Origin: an uncultured Clostridium sp.
Lineage (GTDB): Bacteria; Bacillota_A; Clostridia; TANB77; CAG-508
DNA: 9,960 nt
Assembly: GCA_947244675.1 (NCBI GenBank)
Contig: CAMXLV010000061.1
Location: 1 to 9,960 of the forward strand
Direction of reading: 5' to 3'
The notes under the pieces were generated by a model that worked only from the letters and a program-made list of their open reading frames with translations, had not been told where the DNA came from and ran no database searches. Made by a program: the position numbers and the translations under genes. Position 1 is the first letter of the stretch. Each line of letters opens with the position of its first letter. Shown piece by piece: positions 7,129 through 9,960 of the stretch.

Positions 7129-7478
7129 ATTTTTTCTCTCCATTCTTTTTCTTTAAAACCTACTAAAATTTCTGTTTCAGTAATGAATAATGGTCTTTTG
7201 ATTAACATTCCATTTGATGCTAATAATTCAATTTTTTCTTCCTCAGTCATATTTGATAATTTTTCTTTTAAATTTAATTCTTTATACTTTAATCCACTTG
7301 TGTTAAAAAACTTTTTAGTTTCTAATTTGCTTTGCGCTATCCATCTTGTTAATTCTTTCTTAGAAGGTGTTTCTTTTACAATATGGCGTTCTTCAAATGG
7401 AATCTTATTGTTTTCTAACCATTTTTTTGCTTTTTGACAAGTTGAACATTTAGGATATAAGACTAATAAATTTTTCAT
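7125..7478 (-). CDS. ArsC/Spx-family thioredoxin-fold protein
   Basis: A 117-residue protein of the arsenate reductase-like (ArsC/Spx/YffB) family. It opens with the fold's first strand and active-site motif YPKCSTCQKAKKWLE, with a CxxC pair at C11 and C14, followed by RHIVKETPSKKEL and FFNTSGLKYKE. The segment MLIKRPLF near residue 94 is the family's conserved Arg-Pro motif. Such proteins are thiol-dependent reductases or, in the Spx branch, RNA polymerase-binding regulators; the sequence alone does not decide. It sits between pyrC and pyrF, and its TGA overlaps the pyrF ATG (ATGA), suggesting translational coupling. A weak AGAGGA site precedes the ATG at 7478. Confidence 0.85.
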   Translation of the reverse strand: MKNLLVLYPKCSTCQKAKKWLENNKIPFEERHIVKETPSKKELTRWIAQSKLETKKFFNTSGLKYKELNLKEKLSNMTEEEKIELLASNGMLIKRPLFITETEILVGFKEKEWREKI

Positions 7479-7514
7479 TTTTCTTCATTCCTCTCTTTGG
7501 CAAACTAAAGAGTG

Positions 7515-7538
7515 TCCCTTTTTCCCTTTTAAGAGGGA
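7515..7538. repeat. Small TCCCTTTT repeat and hairpin between pyrC and the ArsC/Spx-like gene
   Basis: TCCCTTTT occurs twice in tandem (7515-7522 and 7523-7530), and TCCCT (7523-7527) pairs with AGGGA (7534-7538) across a 6-base loop. Similar C-runs recur at 7550-7554 and 7559-7563. On the pyrC transcript the stem is not followed by a T-run, so it is a poor intrinsic terminator. It could be an RNA processing site or a remnant of a small palindromic repeat. Confidence 0.3.
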
Positions 7539-7553
7539 TTTTAAGAACGTCCC

Positions 7554-8834
7554 CTAATCCCTTTTCCAAACAATTCTTCCTCCAACAATCGTATATTTAA
7601 CACTTCCTTTTAACTGTTTTCCAATAAATGGACTATTTTTTGATTTGGATACGATCATCTCCTTGGTATAGGTATAAGTTTCATTTGGATCAAAAATAGT
7701 AATATCTGCTATTTTTCCTTCTTCAATACTTCCTCTTTCTTGATCTAATTTTAATAATTTAGCTGGATTATACGAAGTTAATCGAACTAAATCTAAGTAA
7801 CTTAAATCTCCTGTATCAACTAAATTCATTATTTCTGCTGATAAAGCTGTTTCAAATCCTATAATTCCATTTGGAGCTGTTGCTAATCCTTTATTTTTTT
7901 CATCTTCTGTATGTGGTGCATGATCTGTAATAATAGCATCTATGGTTCCTTCTTTTAATCCTTCTATAATTGCTAATCTATCTTTTTCTTCTCGTAATGG
8001 TGGATTCATTTTAGCATTTACTCCTGCTTTTAAAACTTCATCTACTGTAAATGTAAAATAATGTGGACAAGTTTCACAAGTGATTTTTACACCTCTTTTT
8101 TTAGCATCTCTTACCATATTTTTAGTTGTTTTTGTACTGATATGACAAATATGTGCTCTTACTTCATTTGTCTCAGAAATAACAATTTCCCTTGCTGCCA
8201 TTATTTCTTCTGCTTCTGGAAGTACTCCCTCTACATCTAGTTGTTTCGCTATTTTTCCAGCATTAATTGCTCCTGCTGCTACTGACTTTTCTTCACAATG
8301 TGAAGCAACAAAAGTTCCTAATCTGTTTGCTTCGATGATAGCTTCTCTCATCATTTTGCTATTTACAACTGGCATTCCATCATCTGAGAAAGCAATGGCA
8401 CCTGCTTTTTTTAATTCTTCAAAATCAACTAATTCTTCTCCTTTTTCTCCTTTCGATACAGAAGCATAAGGAAAAACATTGCATAGGTTAACTCTTTTGG
8501 CTTCCTCTATGATTTTTTGCAGAATAATAGCGCTATCTGGTGTTGGTTTTGTATTTGGCATTGGGCAAATTGTAGTAAAACCACCACAAACGGCGCTTTT
8601 GCTACCTGTTTCGATTGTCTCTTTATGTTCAAAGCCAGGCTCTCTTAAGTGGCAATGCATATCAATCATTCCAGGTATAATATTTAGATTAGTACAATCT
8701 ATTGTTTTATCTGCTATCTCTTCAATGTTTTTTGCAACTATTTTAATTTTATCCTCTTCAATTAAAATATCTTTTTTTTCAAATGTATTTGTTTTATAAT
8801 CAATTAATGTTCCATTTTTCAACAAAATTTTCAT
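7554..8834 (-). CDS. pyrC: Dihydroorotase PyrC
   Basis: Zinc amidohydrolase that cyclises carbamoyl-aspartate to dihydroorotate, the third step of UMP synthesis. At 426 residues it is a complete class I enzyme. Metal and substrate motifs are present: H60-x-H62 in DMHCHLREPG, PMPNTKP (93-98), SDDG (D151/D152), SHCEE (H179), HICHIST (H228, H231), CPHYFT, NAKMNPPLR, and TDHAPHT (D304). The end, RGSIEEGKIADITIFDP, is the usual amidohydrolase closing strand. The ATG at 8834 follows GGGAGG. It is the first gene of an operon with the ArsC/Spx-like gene, pyrF, pyrK and ispH. It has no in-frame CGG and an intact frame. Confidence 0.96.
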   Translation of the reverse strand: MKILLKNGTLIDYKTNTFEKKDILIEEDKIKIVAKNIEEIADKTIDCTNLNIIPGMIDMHCHLREPGFEHKETIETGSKSAVCGGFTTICPMPNTKPTPDSAIILQKIIEEAKRVNLCNVFPYASVSKGEKGEELVDFEELKKAGAIAFSDDGMPVVNSKMMREAIIEANRLGTFVASHCEEKSVAAGAINAGKIAKQLDVEGVLPEAEEIMAAREIVISETNEVRAHICHISTKTTKNMVRDAKKRGVKITCETCPHYFTFTVDEVLKAGVNAKMNPPLREEKDRLAIIEGLKEGTIDAIITDHAPHTEDEKNKGLATAPNGIIGFETALSAEIMNLVDTGDLSYLDLVRLTSYNPAKLLKLDQERGSIEEGKIADITIFDPNETYTYTKEMIVSKSKNSPFIGKQLKGSVKYTIVGGRIVWKRD

Positions 8835-8861
8835 ATTTTCCTCCCTTTTTTTATTTTTCTT

Positions 8862-8890
8862 ATCTTATCATTTTTCGTAAACTTTTGCAA
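8862..8890 (-). promoter_or_regulatory. Likely promoter of the pyrC operon
   Basis: On the minus strand, TTGCAA (8890-8885), a 17-base spacer and TAAGAT (8867-8862) lie about 28 bases upstream of the pyrC start. Spacing is ideal and both boxes are near consensus. Confidence 0.55.
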
Positions 8891-8898
8891 TATTTTTT

Positions 8899-8926
8899 GA
8901 AAAAATTGACAAATTGCAATTTTTTC
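8899..8926. promoter_or_regulatory. Perfect 10-bp inverted repeat in the pyrC-pyrE divergent promoter region
   Basis: GAAAAAATTG (8899-8908) and CAATTTTTTC (8917-8926) are exact inverted copies separated by eight bases. The repeat overlaps the -35 box and spacer of the pyrE promoter and lies just upstream of the pyrC promoter. A symmetric operator for a dimeric regulator of both genes is a reasonable inference; no PyrR-type leader or known operator consensus was recognised. Confidence 0.45.
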
Positions 8927-8934
8927 TTTACAAT
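8906..8934 (+). promoter_or_regulatory. Strong sigma-A promoter of the pyrE-like gene
   Basis: TTGACA (8906-8911), a 17-base spacer and TACAAT (8929-8934) match the consensus almost exactly. AAGGAGG at 8953-8959 precedes the ATG at 8967, so the leader is only about 25 bases, too short for a riboswitch. Confidence 0.85.
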
Positions 8935-8966
8935 AACACTAGAATAGAAATTAAGGAGGAATTCAT

Positions 8967-9830
8967 ATGTCTGATATTATGTCATATTTATTTGAAACAA
9001 AAGCAGTAAAATTTTGTGAAGAAAACAAACCATTTTTTTTAACCTCAGGAAGCATTTCACCATATTTTGTAAATACACACTTTCTTTATGGAAATGAAAA
9101 AGAAGCAACCGAATTTTTATCTTACATCAACACTCTATTAGAAAATAGAATCACACTACCAAAAAAAGTTTTCGAAAAAGTCTTAGTTCAATATGAAAAC
9201 AATTCTATTTTCAAATATACTATTGACACCATGATCAAAGCTATTACTGATAATGTAAAAATCGACGAAATTGATTATATCTCTGGTGGAGAAAGAAGAG
9301 ACTGGTACTTTTCCAATATGATTGCATACCTTTTAAAAAAGCCACATCTTACCCTATTCAAAGACATGGAAGCATTTGTTAGCCCTTATGATTTTTCATC
9401 AACTGAAAAAATAACTAATATAGAAGGGAAAACTGTTTTAAATGCCTCTGATTTAGTAACAGCTGCCTCTAATTATGTTCGTTCTTGGATTCCTGCCATA
9501 AAAAACCTAAATGGAAAATTATTGTGGACTTGTTACGTAGTAGATCGAAAACAAGGTGGAACCGAAATATTAGAAAAAGAAGGAATTAAGACCATTCCTT
9601 TAGCTTCTGTTGATAATTCTTTATTTGAAAAAGCATATGATCTAAACATCATCAATCAAGGACAATTAGAAATGCTAAAAGAATTCTATCATGACCCATT
9701 TGAAAGTATGCGAAAATTCTTACAAAATCATCCAGAATTTATCGAGAATGCTTTAAAATCAACAGACCAAAGAACTTTGGATCGAGTTAAACTACTAACA
9801 CAAGGAAATTTATATCAATTACAGCAATAG
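8967..9830 (+). CDS. pyrE: Divergent orotate phosphoribosyltransferase (PyrE-like)
   Basis: Probably joins orotate to PRPP to make OMP, the substrate of PyrF. The 287-residue protein has the OPRT opening motif FFLTSGSISPYFVN (23-36), the segment ISGGERRDWYFSNMIAYLLKK (105-125) and the later VVDRKQGGTEILEKEGI (191-207), all recognisable from the PyrE family. The PRPP-binding loop, normally VVDDVITTGGS, reads LNASDLVTAASNY (158-170), with one of the paired acidic residues and the GG replaced. A C-terminal helical extension of about 70 residues follows. It is longer than classical PyrE (about 200-220) and may belong to a variant clostridial branch. It is divergent from pyrC with its own strong promoter. 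It contains no CGG in any frame-breaking position. Confidence 0.82.
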   Translation: MSDIMSYLFETKAVKFCEENKPFFLTSGSISPYFVNTHFLYGNEKEATEFLSYINTLLENRITLPKKVFEKVLVQYENNSIFKYTIDTMIKAITDNVKIDEIDYISGGERRDWYFSNMIAYLLKKPHLTLFKDMEAFVSPYDFSSTEKITNIEGKTVLNASDLVTAASNYVRSWIPAIKNLNGKLLWTCYVVDRKQGGTEILEKEGIKTIPLASVDNSLFEKAYDLNIINQGQLEMLKEFYHDPFESMRKFLQNHPEFIENALKSTDQRTLDRVKLLTQGNLYQLQQ

Positions 9831-9862
9831 GTAATATTTTTGATTTTCCTATACAATAAAAA

Positions 9863-9911
9863 AATAAAATCCAGACTTGCTTTATATAAGCTTTAAGTTC
9901 TGGATTTTATT
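9863..9911 (+). terminator. Long hairpin downstream of pyrE, likely terminator
   Basis: AATAAAATCCAGA (9863-9875) pairs perfectly with TCTGGATTTTATT (9899-9911). The interior can extend through CTT/AAG and GCTT/AAGC pairs around a TATA loop with a small bulge. It begins 33 bases after the pyrE stop. The downstream T-rich part is interrupted, so termination strength is uncertain. Confidence 0.6.
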
Positions 9912-9921
9912 GTATAATGAA

Positions 9922-9944
9922 AACCCCACGTTATACGTGGGGTT
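9922..9944. repeat. Perfect GC-rich hairpin at the right edge
   Basis: AACCCCACGT (9922-9931) pairs with ACGTGGGGTT (9935-9944) around a 3-base loop. It is strikingly GC-rich for this window. On the minus strand it is followed by TTTC and could terminate a convergent gene beyond the edge; alternatively it resembles the subterminal hairpins of IS200/IS605-type elements. No transposase is within the window. Confidence 0.45.
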
Positions 9945-9960
9945 CTAAAGGCTTCTAGCT

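Noticed and set aside
7523..7538. Intrinsic terminator after pyrC
   Set aside because: The stem is only five pairs and is followed by A-rich and G-rich sequence, not a T-run, on the pyrC transcript; the operon appears to continue.
8479..8799. Plus-strand open frame opposite the pyrC start
   Set aside because: It is a shadow of the conserved amidohydrolase coding region with no recognisable protein or start signals.
8835..8966. PyrR-type attenuator or riboswitch upstream of pyrE or pyrC
   Set aside because: Leaders between the predicted start sites and the start codons are only about 20-30 bases, too short for an antiterminator and terminator pair.

Overview
The window is a strongly AT-rich stretch with strong AGGAGG ribosome binding sites, sigma-A-like promoters and tightly packed operons. 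Gene content (an NAD-linked multisubunit [FeFe] hydrogenase, PyrK-type pyrimidine synthesis, IspH of the MEP pathway) points to an anaerobic low-GC Bacillota (clostridial or related gut lineage). The species cannot be named from this sequence.

Layout. Positions 1-4158, minus strand: hydrogenase operon hydC (NuoE-like), hydB (NuoF-like with an N-terminal thioredoxin-like and a C-terminal ferredoxin domain) and hydA ([FeFe] catalytic subunit, cut by the left edge). Positions 4159-4340: divergent promoter region with repeated TTGACAAAAAG elements. Positions 4341-4820, plus strand: small DUF5684-like membrane protein. A bidirectional terminator (4834-4868) separates it from the convergent operon to its right. 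Positions 4850-8834, minus strand: pyrC, an ArsC/Spx-like gene, pyrF, a C-terminally truncated pyrK, and ispH. Positions 8835-8966: divergent promoter region with a perfect 10-bp inverted repeat. Positions 8967-9830, plus strand: divergent orotate phosphoribosyltransferase. Positions 9831-9960: two hairpins.

The outstanding observation is a uniform set of +1 frame shifts. Four conserved genes (hydA, hydB, ispH, and pyrF twice) are each interrupted by one extra base, and the interruption has the same form all five times: the zero-frame codon is CGG, and dropping its C restores the conserved protein, with the next codon read as GGN (Gly). In about 3,080 reconstructed codons, CGG never occurs as an ordinary in-frame Arg codon. 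At least eight out-of-frame CGG triplets inside genes of the window do not disturb the frame. Random sequencing error or gene decay would not pick one codon in one phase. The most economical inference is that CGG is unassigned in this organism and acts as a genome-wide +1 frameshift (or CGGN four-base Gly) signal. Under that reading these are intact genes, not pseudogenes. A systematic base-calling artefact is the main alternative and must be excluded from the raw reads.

Functionally, the left operon would oxidise or produce hydrogen with NAD(H) and ferredoxin. The right operon plus pyrE covers steps of UMP synthesis (PyrC, PyrE, PyrF and an electron-transfer PyrK remnant, with no PyrD in view) and ends with the last MEP-pathway enzyme, IspH.
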